Shown piece by piece: positions 23,361 through 34,962 of a DNA stretch of 64,000 nucleotides. Position numbers and translations under genes: made by a program. Within the stretch, counting starts at the first letter, position 1; each line of letters opens with the position of its first letter. The notes under the pieces are model-generated. The model did not search any database. It was given only the letters and a program-made list of their open reading frames with translations, and was not told the DNA's origin. The stretch covers positions 50,631,101 to 50,695,100 of the forward strand of contig NC_085051.1 in assembly GCF_963662255.1 (NCBI RefSeq). The letters run 5' to 3'. This stretch comes from Cinclus cinclus (Eukaryota; Chordata; Aves; Passeriformes; Cinclidae).

Positions 23361-26300
23361 TTTCCTTCTGCATGACTAGCTAAACCCAAACCTGTCCCTC
23401 ACCCGGCCATCTAACTCTATCTGTCCCTCACAGAGCATCTTCCCACCTTATGCATCCCATTCTCCTTACAGCACAACCAGCAGCCTCCATCCCAAACCCC
23501 AACAAACCCTAGCTCTGCCACTGCATCTTGTGCCCAGCTAGCCCACTCTTTTATAGCACCCAAACTCATTGGGCAGGCACAGATATTTCCACTCCTGGGT
23601 AATCAGTACAGCTGTAATTCATCAGGAGACATTGCTTTCTCTACTACCCTTTCAACCTATCTTCCCACAGCTGAGAGCTTTCTCCAAAGAAAGGGCTGTG
23701 TTCTCCATGAGCCCTTGTGCTTGCTCTGAGAGCCAGGTGTACAGCTTCCATGATGACGTGGTCTCACCCCAGCCAGAAGCCACTTGCTTACTTCCCCACC
23801 AGTGGGATGGGAGAGAGAATCAGAAAGGTAGAAAATTAGTGAGTTGGAATGATGACAGTCCAATTGGAGAAGCAAAAGCTGCACAAACAAGCAAAACACA
23901 ACAAAGAATTGGTTCATTGCTTCCCATGGGCAGACAGGTGTTCAGGCACCTCCAGGACAGCAAAGCCCCATCACACCTGATGATGACTTGGAAAGACAAA
24001 CACCACTCCAAATGTCCCCACTTGTTCCTTCTTCCCTCTGCTTTATGTACTGCACATGATGTCTTATGGTCTGGAATATCTCTTTGGTCAGTTGGGGTCA
24101 CCTGTCCTGGCTGTGTCCCCTCCCAACCTTCCATGCACCTCCAACTTCCCTGCATGGCAGTATAGAAAGGAGAAAAGGCCTTGGCTCTGTGTAAGCCCTG
24201 CTCATCAATAACAAAAACATCTTTATTACCAACCCTGCATTCAGCACAAATACAAAACAATGCCCCATACCAGCCACTGGGAAGAAGATTAACTCTCCCC
24301 CAGCCAAAGCCAGCACACATGATCATAAATCTCCTTTTGGCTTGTTTCACCCCTTAGTCACCCTTGCTGGTGGCAGCTTTGCCACTGTGCTGCATCTTCC
24401 AACACTGCTCCCAAGACTGAGGGTAGATGAAGCTCCCTGAGACCTGGCATGCTCCAAATCACTCTTAATGGGTTTCATTTCCTTACAAGACATTTACAAT
24501 TTGGGTCTGTGCTACACACGGTAAATTTGAAAAGGATAAAGGCATGATGAGTATAAATCATTTTGATCACTCAGCCTTCTAACAGAGATGAATTCTCCTC
24601 ATATGAGTCAGTAGGAGAGAATCCACAGCCATGACTCAAGCCCACAGCTAAAAATCACGAAGGAAATATTCAGCAGTTAAAACAGCCAGAACTCCAGGCT
24701 TTTCTACTAATTTCTGAAAAACATAAGGGGGGAAAAGAAAGGAGGACTAGATCAGCAGGTGGTGCCAAGACAGCTGTGGGTTAATACTGGTGCACCAGAT
24801 AAGGCCTAGCCAGCATGGGAAAAGCACCTCAAAAAAGTTGGAAAACTGAAAATAGTATTCTACACAAATGCAACTAACAGATGTTCTAATGTAAAACCAG
24901 TAAAAAAGCACTGGGATTTAGGAGAAACATGCCTTCTGTGCCCTATTTCTTAGCCCACCTTGCAGCAATGGCACCAGACCTCCTTTTAATGTTCCTGCAT
25001 GTTAACAAAGAACACCCACCCAAGAAGACTTGCTCGAATTTCCAAGCTCTCCTTCTGACAGTGCTGGTGGAGGCAGTGACCCCGAGCTTCATTGCTGTGG
25101 GCTCCTCTCCTTGCCCAGCTGGCTCAGCCCCACAGCAGCAGAACTGGATGGAGCTGCGCCGGCTCCGTGCTCTGCTGCTGTCTGCACAAGGAAAACACTG
25201 CCTGCTATGAAATCATTTTAAGATTATTTAATTAAACTGATACCAATCTCACTAATGTAAACACAAAACAAGAAAAAAATGTATCCTTGCTTTAAATCCT
25301 GTGTAATGTAGCAAATGGATAGTAAACAGAAGGTCGAAGGCAGGGTAAGCTGGCTTGTGCATGCTTAAATTTGGAGGCTGCACTTATTGTTTGATGTAAA
25401 GGCAGGTAAGCTGCTGCCTAGCATTGACAGAAGGTAGGACTGCAAAAATGCAAATTTGCATCAGTGAAACCGTTCATATTATTCCTGTTGAAACTGCCAA
25501 AATTTCAATTGTCTATGGATTTTAGTATGAAATTACAAAGCTTCCCAGGAAAGATGAGAGGACAAAAGAAGATGGTGCCTGTGCTGGTTTACTGTATTTA
25601 TCCTCAACCTGAGGAGTGCAGGTGGGGCAGCATAGGAGAAAGCCTGTGGAGGAAGAGCTGTTGTGGGGAAAGAAATGGGGTTGAAAGGAGGCAGGAGAAG
25701 AAGGGGCAGGACAGCACTGGTGATGCTTTGGGCAGAGGGTGGGCTGCCTGAGTTCAGGGGGTGGCAGATTGCTGGCTGGAAGGATGTGGTGGGAATTGTT
25801 GCTGTAGATCCTGCCCTGGAAATGAGCACACCCTGGAAAATGCTTCTCACCTTGGTCTCAGGTTCTGGGTATTCCAGCTATTCTCTCTCTGCAACTGCCC
25901 TGAGACCATGAGACTCTAGTAAAAAATACATATATGAACTGGAAAGTAGACACTCACAGGCTTTCTGCTGCACTGTCTGGGATGAGGTATTGTTGGGAGC
26001 AGCCACATCTTGTTCCTTAAAGACCATCTGCTGTGCTCTCCAGACAAGCACCTCTTGCCAAATGCACCATATGGAAGTTCGATTAATCTACCAGACATGC
26101 CAGGGAATGGGAGAAGCCACAGGACAGGCTTCCCTGAGACTGAAGGAAGGATAAAATTACATGGGCTGTGCCACTGGTGTGGAAATCAGAAGAGCACACA
26201 GGATGGGCTGAGAATGTTTCTCTGCCATTCATCCAAAATTAACTGTCTCATAGTGCTCATTACTTCACCAGGTACTGACAGAAGGCTGGTGATGGGTTTG

Positions 26301-28119
26301 GTAGGCCCTGTACATCATCTCTGGTGCAGCTCCAGAGGAAGAAGAAGATGCTCCAAGTGGGCTGCACTGCAGGCTCCAGAACTCAACATCTCCTTCCTTC
26401 TGTTGCTGCTTGCTGTGCCAACTTGGTCTGTTTCCTGAACACATTAATAAGGCTTGAGGTGGAACCACAATGTGCTATCCCTCACCAAGCTTCATCTGAT
26501 TTGGTGGACAGTGTGGTGCTTCCTGTCCTCATTTTCAAGACAGATTTGACAGATAGAGCAGCCCATGGCATGCCCACGTGAAAATATAGGATCAGAAATT
26601 AGTTTCTGCATAGTCCAACCAAAGAGAAACAGGGATAGTGTGGGACAATTTCTTTATTCGCTCTAGTGAGTGAACTGAAAATTCACAAATTCAGATGATC
26701 TTAACTTGTCCATACAGGTCATCACCTACCATCACCCTATGAGTTTGTAGCAGAGCTTGATATAAACCACCAAATGCCTCAAGGTACTTTTGCTGGTCTT
26801 TCCCAGACTGCCTATGCACAGAGCATGATGGCAGTTGCTGCTCATCTTCTGACTCACAAACACCTATGTCTTTGCACCATGTGGCATGGAGAAAACAGAT
26901 CTGCCTACAAAAGACTGTAGAGGTATCACAGATTTCTAGTCTTAAGCTTTACTTGTGAATTTAGGTTTTATCCCCATTGCAGGTGGGGTTTTCAAAAGAC
27001 CCTGATGTTGCTGATAAACTAACACTTGAACACTTACTACAGTAACAGGTTATGAAAGAGAATAATCATACCATGTCCTGCAATAAAATGTGGAGAAAGA
27101 ATCCTTGCTGGGGAAGTCATATACGTACTTAAATTCTACACTGCAGCACATCAGAGGAGTAATACAATTAAATGATTTCACTATTTCCACCTTCCATTTA
27201 GCAATCAATGAAAGTTCTCCCTTCAGGGAAAAGCTTGATTGGGGGGGGGAGCTCTTGGCCCATTGTTTTGCTTCGGGTGTCAAAAAGAAATAGATCATGA
27301 TTTATATGTTAATGAGGAATTCTCTTTAGAGAATTCTTCTGCAAGGTATTGCAATGGGGTACTGGGAGGTTGATGCCTCAGAGGAAGCTAATTCATCATC
27401 AAAGTGAGTCGGGGAGCTCCCTGGTGGGAGCTGTAAATAGGGCATTGGGAGAGTGACAGATCACTGGGTGGCATGTGTCCCCCCCATTAGCACTCCCACT
27501 GACAGCTCTGCCACTGCCAACTCCCAGGCTCCAGCTCATGCACATTATTTATAGAGCATTTTGCATTCCTGGTTGGTATCCAGTCGATGTTGGTTTCAAT
27601 TAGAATAAATGCTTATTGATTGAAAGGACATGGGCCAGCTGATTAGCTCCCTGGGAAGCAGAGCACGGCTGGCTGAGGGCAGGCTGGGCTCTGCGCAGAA
27701 GCAGGAGTGCATGGGGCTCTGCAAATCTGTCAGGGAGGAGAAGTCTTTTAGATTAAATCAATTCATTGAAGAGTCCATCTAATAAAGATAAGCGGCTAAC
27801 TTCATTAGGGAATTAATGATAGGCCTTATTAAAAATCCCTGTGGGAGCCCTGTTGACTTCAACAAGCTTCGGATCCAGCCCAATATTTGCCTTGAAGCCA
27901 CAGTTCCCCACCTCCGATTAAGCAGTAGCTGCATTCCTACAGCCAGGCAGTGATCAGAGCAGGCACACCATGAGCTAAGAAGCATCTAAAAATGTCCACC
28001 AAACCAGAAAAACAACTGTATGTACATTAAGGAGGGAATTTTAAATTTCTCTTTTTTTAGGTTCTCTGAAGAAGAGTCTTAGCTGGTGGAAAAAGGCTGC
28101 AGAAGCATGAAATCACAGC

Positions 28120-28530
28120 ATCATCGCTTCCCCAGCGCGGTGCGCGCTGCCATGAGCGCAGCGAGACCCGGACGCGCGGCTGTCTCTGCCGGGCACCTGG
28201 CACGTTTGGCCGGCCCAGAGCCGCAGAACACGCGTGACACAGCCCGCGGTGTGACACGGTGTGAGCCGCGGGGTCCCGGCCGCTCCCTCCTCCCTGCAGC
28301 GCCCCGCCCGGCAGCAGTGAGGGGCTGGGACACAGCCCCGCTTCCCCAGCAGCCATCCACCGGCAGAGCCGGGGATGCTCCCGGCAGCTGTGCGGCAGCG
28401 CTCCCCTCCTGCGGCCGGGAGCCGCCGGTGCAGCCGGAGCGCCGGGAGCGGGCGGTGCTGCCCCGGGACAGCGGGCACGGCACGGCACGGCACGGCACGG
28501 GGGCCTGGGGACAGCTACAGAGCACGGAGC
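28120..28530. promoter_or_regulatory. Orphan CpG-rich patch (possible CpG island)
   Basis: CpG dense and GC rich, standing out from AT-richer DNA on both sides, about 17 kb downstream of the kinase gene. No recognisable first exon was found on either strand. It contains the GCACG run at 28474-28500 and is bordered by a (GGAT)n array. Confidence 0.55.
28474..28500. repeat. (GGCAC)n pentamer run
   Basis: Five tandem GCACG/GGCAC units within the CpG-rich patch. Confidence 0.9.
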
Positions 28531-28532
28531 AG

Positions 28533-28568
28533 GGATGGATGGATGGATGGATGGATGGATGGATGGAT
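28533..28568. repeat. (GGAT)9 microsatellite
   Basis: Nine perfect GGAT units. Confidence 0.95.
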
Positions 28569-28602
28569 GTTTAAACAGTTTTAAACTTTGTGTTTTAATT
28601 CT

Positions 28603-28619
28603 CCCCCCCCCCCCCCCCC
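28603..28619. repeat. C17 homopolymer
   Basis: Seventeen consecutive C. Length is likely polymorphic or imprecise. Confidence 0.95.
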
Positions 28620-30259
28620 GCTTCCTTTCACATTCTGTTGTTATTTGAAGAGTGTATGTCTCCCTAGGTCCACGGCCAGTCTGTACTTGGACCAGTGCTG
28701 TGATTTGAGAGCTTGGGCAGGGATCTCGAAGTGGCTGAGTTATGGGTTGCAAAACTCTCTGCTGATGTGACTTTTCCCATCCTAAGGAGAGCATAACCTT
28801 GCCAAGCACAAAATGCTCAGTGGGATCAAAAGAGAAGGACTTCAACATGAGTTTCTAATACTGATGAATCCACAGGAACAGCTATTCTGTAAATGATTAA
28901 TGAGTCCCTCCATTATTCATGTCTGTGTCAGGTGCTGCCAGGAAAAGTCCCACTGCAACCTGCCATTGCCTGCCTGCTGCTTCACAAGAGCTGCTGCCAC
29001 AGGTCCAGGTGCTCCAGGGATGCAATTTCTGGGCAGTTTCACTTTGCAAATGCCAAATGAAGCATCGATGGCACAAAAGTGCTGCCAAAGTACCACTGCC
29101 TTTTTATGGGTCTCTTTTGCCATTAGTGAATAGGTTTCAATGTTTAATAGAATCAGGATATTCATGGAGCACACAGACTGAAGGACAATAATGGTGGTTA
29201 AAACCTAACAAAAATCAAATCTAACAAAAATCTCATCTACTATTTTGTCTGCAGCCACAACAATAAGGGAGGAAATTTGGAAATTCCTTTGGAGTCTACA
29301 CACGTCCACACAGGAGGAGTCAAATTATTTGAGCTCATTTGAGTAGGATTTCCCCTCAGCTGCAGAATTTTCTCCTCTAGCCTAAGCCTTGGGAGGTGAG
29401 GCTAGGATGCTCTGCCCAGGAGGGACATTCACAGCTCACCACCATAGCTCTCCTACCCTGCAGCCAGAGCTCTAATTACCCATATCATTATCTCAGCCTG
29501 CCCTGCTGGAAATGTTATCATGGGGAATGGGGATTTGCTAGGAACACTCCTTCCAGTGTAGGACAATGCAATTATTATTGCCATCAGAGAAGGGAATGAC
29601 TAATAAGGACATTCAGAGAGCATTTCGTTCATCCTTTGCTCTGCGGATTCAAAGACAACTTTAAAAGGCATAATTAAGCAGCTCAAGTGCTAAAACTGCC
29701 CTGGCTCTTTTAGTTAATTTCTTTCCAATATCAAGACAAAGTGGACAATAATTTTCCAGCAGGCCAGCAGCTCCACCCTTAATGAGCTAATGGATCTTAC
29801 ATCTGCCCACTCTCATGTTTTGCTTTTGCTGTATATTTTTACCTGGTGTTCACTTTTCCCCTGCTGATTCCAGTGATACTGCCCAGAAGAGGTGATTGGC
29901 CCATTTTATCTCACTCCATCCCCTCTTTGCAGAGTAGCTCCTCACAGCTACAGAAGAATGCTGGGTTTTGATGACTATCTGCTTGAGAGACTAGTTTGAT
30001 TAGGCAAGAGATTTGAATGTTCATCACTCAGTGCAGGTTTTTTCTGCTGTTTTGTAGAGCGTGAGATGTTCTTCAAGTCTTTCTGGGCCTGCAGAGGGAA
30101 AAGCTGGACATAGAACTGATGACTATGGCAATTTCTCCCATGTTACCTTGACCAACTATTCTTGATATGATGCCACAAGCTAATACTGTTATGTTACACA
30201 GTGTTTGTTCTTTGTTTAAAATATTCTACTTACAACAGTTCCATGTAGTGTAGAGCTCG

Positions 30260-30331
30260 TTTTTGTTTGGTTTTTTTGTTTGTTTGTTTTTGGTTTTGTT
30301 TTGTTTTTTGTTTGGTTTCATTTCTTTTTTT
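30260..30331. repeat. T/G low-complexity tract
   Basis: TTTTTG and TTTG units, similar in make-up to the tract in intron 5. Confidence 0.85.
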
Positions 30332-31232
30332 CCCTGTAAGGATAACAAAACCACAGAGAAGTCTTGCGTAACACATCCATTAGTCTCTCAGAGTATGACC
30401 ATGGTGTCCTGTCCCTTCCCAGCTCACCAGTGCTTATACCATCAGTGCACACCAAGGAGCTTTCCCAGCACAGCTGTGGTGTAGATGGTGGCAGGGAAAG
30501 GGCTACAGCTGCTCTCCCACCCCATGGGTTTCAGCATCCCTGCCCCTATTAATAGGAAAGAATGGTTGCAGCTCACCCCTGCTTCTTTTAGTGAATTTGT
30601 CCTTGTGGTACTCCCTGTAGTATCAAGACAAGCTTTTTTAAAGAACACGTATAAAACTAAGACACAGCCAGGCCCCTAATTCTCATTGAATTTTTCCCTA
30701 GCATTAATTTTAAAATATGATGCTCTTTTCTGCTAGAGCAAATGTATCTGCTTTAAATTCTTTCCACAGTAAAATGCCTTAAAATGGGTTATTGCAGATA
30801 AAAATTGGAAGGTTGAAAAAAAAAAAGTTTAAACAAACCCATACATGCTTTTATGACCTTCCTGTATTGAATTCAGCTTCCAAAAATAGCTAGTATTCCT
30901 TTATACCTCCATGTGTCAAGGGAAGCTGTTAAAATTAATGGAGTAGTACCAACATAAAGGAGGAGTAATGAATTTGATTGATTTTATTGCTTCAACCAGT
31001 GCTAATGAAAGGTGCCAATCTGTTTGCAGAAGACGTTGCAAAACACTTCCAGGTGCCTAAAGAACTCACCCAATGTAATACTGAATATAGGACAAACCTA
31101 ATGAGCCTCCTAAATGATTAATTACACATCCTTTTTCCCACACTGGAGACAAATTAGGCATTTTAATACAGTACTGAAAACTAGGACAGATATTTTGATG
31201 TGACATGATGAAACCCAACTTCTCTGCCCCCC

Positions 31233-31358
31233 AGGTGTTTGGATGGAGCTTTGAGCAACCTGGTCTAGGAAGGTATCCCTGTCTTTGTAGGAAGAGTGGA
31301 GCCAGATGATTTTTAAGGTCCCTTTGAAGCCAGGCCATTCTATGATTCTGGGATTCTG
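31233..31358 (+). mobile_element. CR1 LINE 3'-end fragment
   Basis: Sense-orientation CR1 tail: GGATGGAGCTTTGAGCAACC, TGGTCTAGGAAGGTATCCCT, then AGATGATTTTTAAGGTCCCT and the terminal CATTCTATGATTCTGGGATT. The 3' ATTCTATGATTCT repeat is the avian CR1 hallmark. Confidence 0.92.
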
Positions 31359-34161
31359 AGTTGCCCAGAAGAAAAGCTCGTATCTGCACAAAACAATGAT
31401 GCTTGGTAAAAACATCATGAATCTTTGCTGCTCTTGGTGATCTCTTATCACCCAGTTATAAGGAACTCCTTAAAAGTGGATTTAGACAGAAACTAGTGCA
31501 ATCTTCTCCAAACAGTTAACATTTATAAAAACATGGAATTTGTTTTTTATTAAAACCTCTTGTATTAATTACTTAATTCTTTACAGAGAGTCAGATTCTA
31601 TGTATGTTTTTTGCTGAAACTGCTAAAAAATAGGTGACAATCAGAAAAAGCAGAATGAATCTATGTGTAGCTTTCATTTATACTCAGTCACTGCTATGAT
31701 TAATGTAACATATACATAAGAGAGGGAATGTAGTTTAGAGATGGGTATACCTGCACCAGATAATAAAATGTTTTTCAGTAAATCCAGTAAGATGATAATA
31801 TAGTTAACTGTAAAAAGAGCAGGTATACTTAGGAACTGTTGCATGAAGAAGTACATCAATTATAACCATGCTCTTAGAATTGCAGAAAATTCATGTATTT
31901 ATACCTATGGTTTGTATATATGTATTCCAGTGTATGTTACAGATATAACACATAGTTCATATTTGTATACTATATACATATATATATGTTACACACGTCC
32001 TATACATGACATAACTCTAAAATAGCAAAAAAGAGTAATTTCCATAGGTCTAACATTCAGCTAGTTGAAAGAATGCAATAGCAACTCCATCATGTTCCAG
32101 GAGAGGGCAGTCAGATATGTACACAAGTTTTACAAGCCATTTGTAACTCTGGAGCCCATGTAAGGTAACCTAACAAATATGAACATTTATTTCTGCTTTC
32201 ATGGCCTTACTGATTGCAGTTCAGACCAAAACATGGCCCTGAACTTTCCAAACCATCAGTCTGGGATCAAAAATTCTCTCCCTAATGTTACAGCCGAAGT
32301 TTTCACTGACCTGAATGATGCCTCTTCAAGCAGCTGACAGACAATAAAACATTATATAAAGGCAAATTTAAATACTGTGGAGCAGGTGATCTGTGGACTT
32401 TTCTCTTTAGTCAGGAAGTCCTGTGCTTGTGGAAGAAGGACAGTGTTGCACCTTCTCTGCAGCTCAAGCATCCCCACAGCAAGTGGGTGTTAGCCCAAGA
32501 GTAGCTGCATCACTGGGAATCATCTGAAAGGTGCTATTAATTTCTTTTATTGTGCTAATGGAAGGTGCAAGGCAACAAAATATTAATTGCAAACCTGTTC
32601 AGTCAAAGTGCTTTGTGCTAAGCAGACTGAGAGGCTTTGTGTTTTATAATCATTAACTCAACAGAACAATTGAAATGAAATGTTTTCAGTTGTGCTTTCC
32701 AGTGCTAATCAGCAACTCATTATCTTTAATCACACCGGCGTTGCTGCTCTTTCCCAGCAGGTGATAGAGGGAGTGTGCAGGAGTGTGTGGTGGTGTCTGA
32801 CATGGGTGGCGTGAGTGCAGCAAGGAGAGGATGAGTGGGGAGAGAAAATCTTTGCTCACATGGAGAGAGCTGAGCCCTTTCACCAGATCCACAGCCATCA
32901 TTGTGTGCACCCCACCAGATGAGCAGATCCAGCTGTTGTCCTGGCATTCCAGCAGCCTGTGCTGCAGCATTGCTGAGCTGAATGGTGATCATTCTCCAAG
33001 AGGTCACACGGGCTGTGATACCACCAGAAAGGTGGGTCCCAGTCTTGCCTCTCCCCCATCATCCTCACAAGGCACTGATGACTCTACGGTGACATTGCAC
33101 TCACAGAGATTCTCAAATGCTCGTGCATGGTTGCACAAGGATACCTCACTCTCTAAGGGCCAGTCAAGGTAGTAGGACCTGGATAGGTGAGATGTCCTTT
33201 CCAGCTCTCTCCAGGCCTGCAGTATGCAGCTTGCTTCAGGGTGTGAGCTTCTGGTCCCCTCAGAAGCAGACACGGTGCCTAAATTACTCAATGGTGTCAA
33301 GTCTGAGAGGGCAATGGCAGTGACAGGGCTCTCTCAAGGCTCTACCCCAGTCCTAGGCACCTCTCCCTCTATGGACCATACAAGGGACCTCCTTGGCTCC
33401 CCAGCTGTGAGTCCAGCGTGACCAGAGGCAGCATTCGCTCAGCTATGAAAGTGTGAGACTTTGAACTCCTACAGAAGTTCTTATGGCTTGTCACTGCCTT
33501 CAGTTCATTATTCCCCTACATCTTCATTTCTCCCCAGCACAAGGTGGTTGACAGGTTAACAAAATGACATCTCTGTTAGCTCCTGTAGCTTTTGGGTACC
33601 AGATCCAAATGGCCTTTTCTGTCTTGAAATCATATGTTTCTGTTTACTTTCTTCTCTGTCCTCTAAGTCCCCCATGTCCAATATTGACGTTTCTGTCTCC
33701 ATTGTGTGTTCTTCATCACTGATTTAATAATCTGTGTCACCTCACCATGGAGTTGTATTAGTGCCTGTGCTTTCAGAGTAATTTTGGAAATATCAGATAT
33801 CCACGTGAGTCTCAAAATCAAAGTTTGATAGGTTCCCTCATTCTTGTGTGTTTCATATCTTGCAACATTTAGTACTGACAAGATCAATGATGCTACTCAA
33901 CTATTTCTAGGGCTATAGATATGAGCTTGAAGCAGTATTTTTCTGTATTAAATTATATAGTAAGAGACATGTAGGTAGTGGATAACAAGGTGTGGATAAA
34001 TCACCCCAAAAAATTAAATTCTTCTTTGGAAGATCCATAAACCAGATTAAACCCAGATGCAATCTAGAATGAGAGCCAGATAAAAAGCCAGGTTTTTTGC
34101 TATGGTTTCATAAAATCTCATCCAACAGTTTGAGCTTGCAGAGCCATCCCAAGTCTGAGAT

Positions 34162-34275
34162 TATAATAATAGAATAATTAGAGTTGGAAGGGACCTTAAA
34201 AATCATCTAGTTCCAACCCTCCTGCCACACTTTTTACGAGGCCAGATTGCTCAGGGCCCCATCCAACCTGGCAAT
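34162..34275 (-). mobile_element. CR1 LINE 3'-end fragment
   Basis: On the + strand: AATAGAATAATTAGAGTTGG, AAGGGACCTTAAAAATCATC, then CCAGATTGCTCAGGGCCCCA and TCCAACCTGG. It is the reverse complement of the CR1 3' tail. Confidence 0.88.
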
Positions 34276-34941
34276 GTATGTATGTGTCTGAATCACTGGT
34301 AAGAAGAGATAGCAGTGTTAGCTACTGCCAGATTCTAGATGGATAGCTCAATACAATGCAAATGCAGGTGGTCATCAGGATAAACCCTAGAGCCAGAACA
34401 CCAAACATGAAATTCTACTTCTGGGTATTAAAAATCCTCAGGGAACGTACTTGGTCTCTAACCAGGCTGTATTACCTGCTGTTGGGTATTGGCTCAGTAC
34501 CATGAGAGCTAGTGGCAAATCTCCCACTGAGCTCAGTGCTTCCTTGCCCAGCTGCTGGGTGGCTGTCCAGGCAGAGACTGTACAAACAGGCTGGGCTAAG
34601 CCTGGAAATTATCCCTGCCATGATGGCACGTGTCCCTGCAGAGAACTGCTGGGTAACACTGCAGAGAAACCGGACTCAGCAGCCTCAGCTTTTACACACT
34701 GCAAAAATGATGGGAAAAGTGAAACCTATAGTCTTTCCTGCTCAAAACCTAAGATCTATAAAGCAGTGTTTGAAAGCCCTTGGGGTCCTGTGGTTCAGAC
34801 CACCTCAGTTCTTCCTGGAGTTAATGTCAGTGCATCTCCATCCTGCAGGCTGACTTGCTTTGTGATGGATTCAGTACACATCGTATGAGCATGTGTTACA
34901 TCAGACAAATCTTCCAGAAAGGTTACCACTTTTTGTTCCCT

Positions 34942-34962
34942 CCCCCCCCCCCCCCCCCCCCC
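34942..34962. repeat. C21 homopolymer
   Basis: Twenty-one consecutive C following TTTTTGTTCCCT. Confidence 0.95.

Larger units (their letters stand above)
22276..31232. other. Intergenic DNA with minisatellite, CpG patch and CNE-like blocks
   Basis: No recognised gene. It holds the 35-bp minisatellite, the orphan CpG patch with its simple repeats, and AT-rich homeobox-motif blocks at about 27540-27900 and 29560-29800. Confidence 0.6.

Noticed and set aside
23569..24350. 198-codon + frame and 176-codon antisense frame.
   Set aside because: Overlapping on opposite strands, no recognised motif, no CpG island and no convincing splice sites. Best read as chance.
28057..28848. 263-codon minus-strand frame over the CpG patch.
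   Set aside because: It runs through (GGAT)n, poly-C and GGCAC repeats, giving low-complexity sequence. It is a composition artefact.
32831..33031. Open + frame ending at a good donor (AAAG|GTGGGT) that could precede candidate exon A in phase 0.
   Set aside because: No convincing acceptor and an unremarkable product. Including it would over-fit the exon chain.
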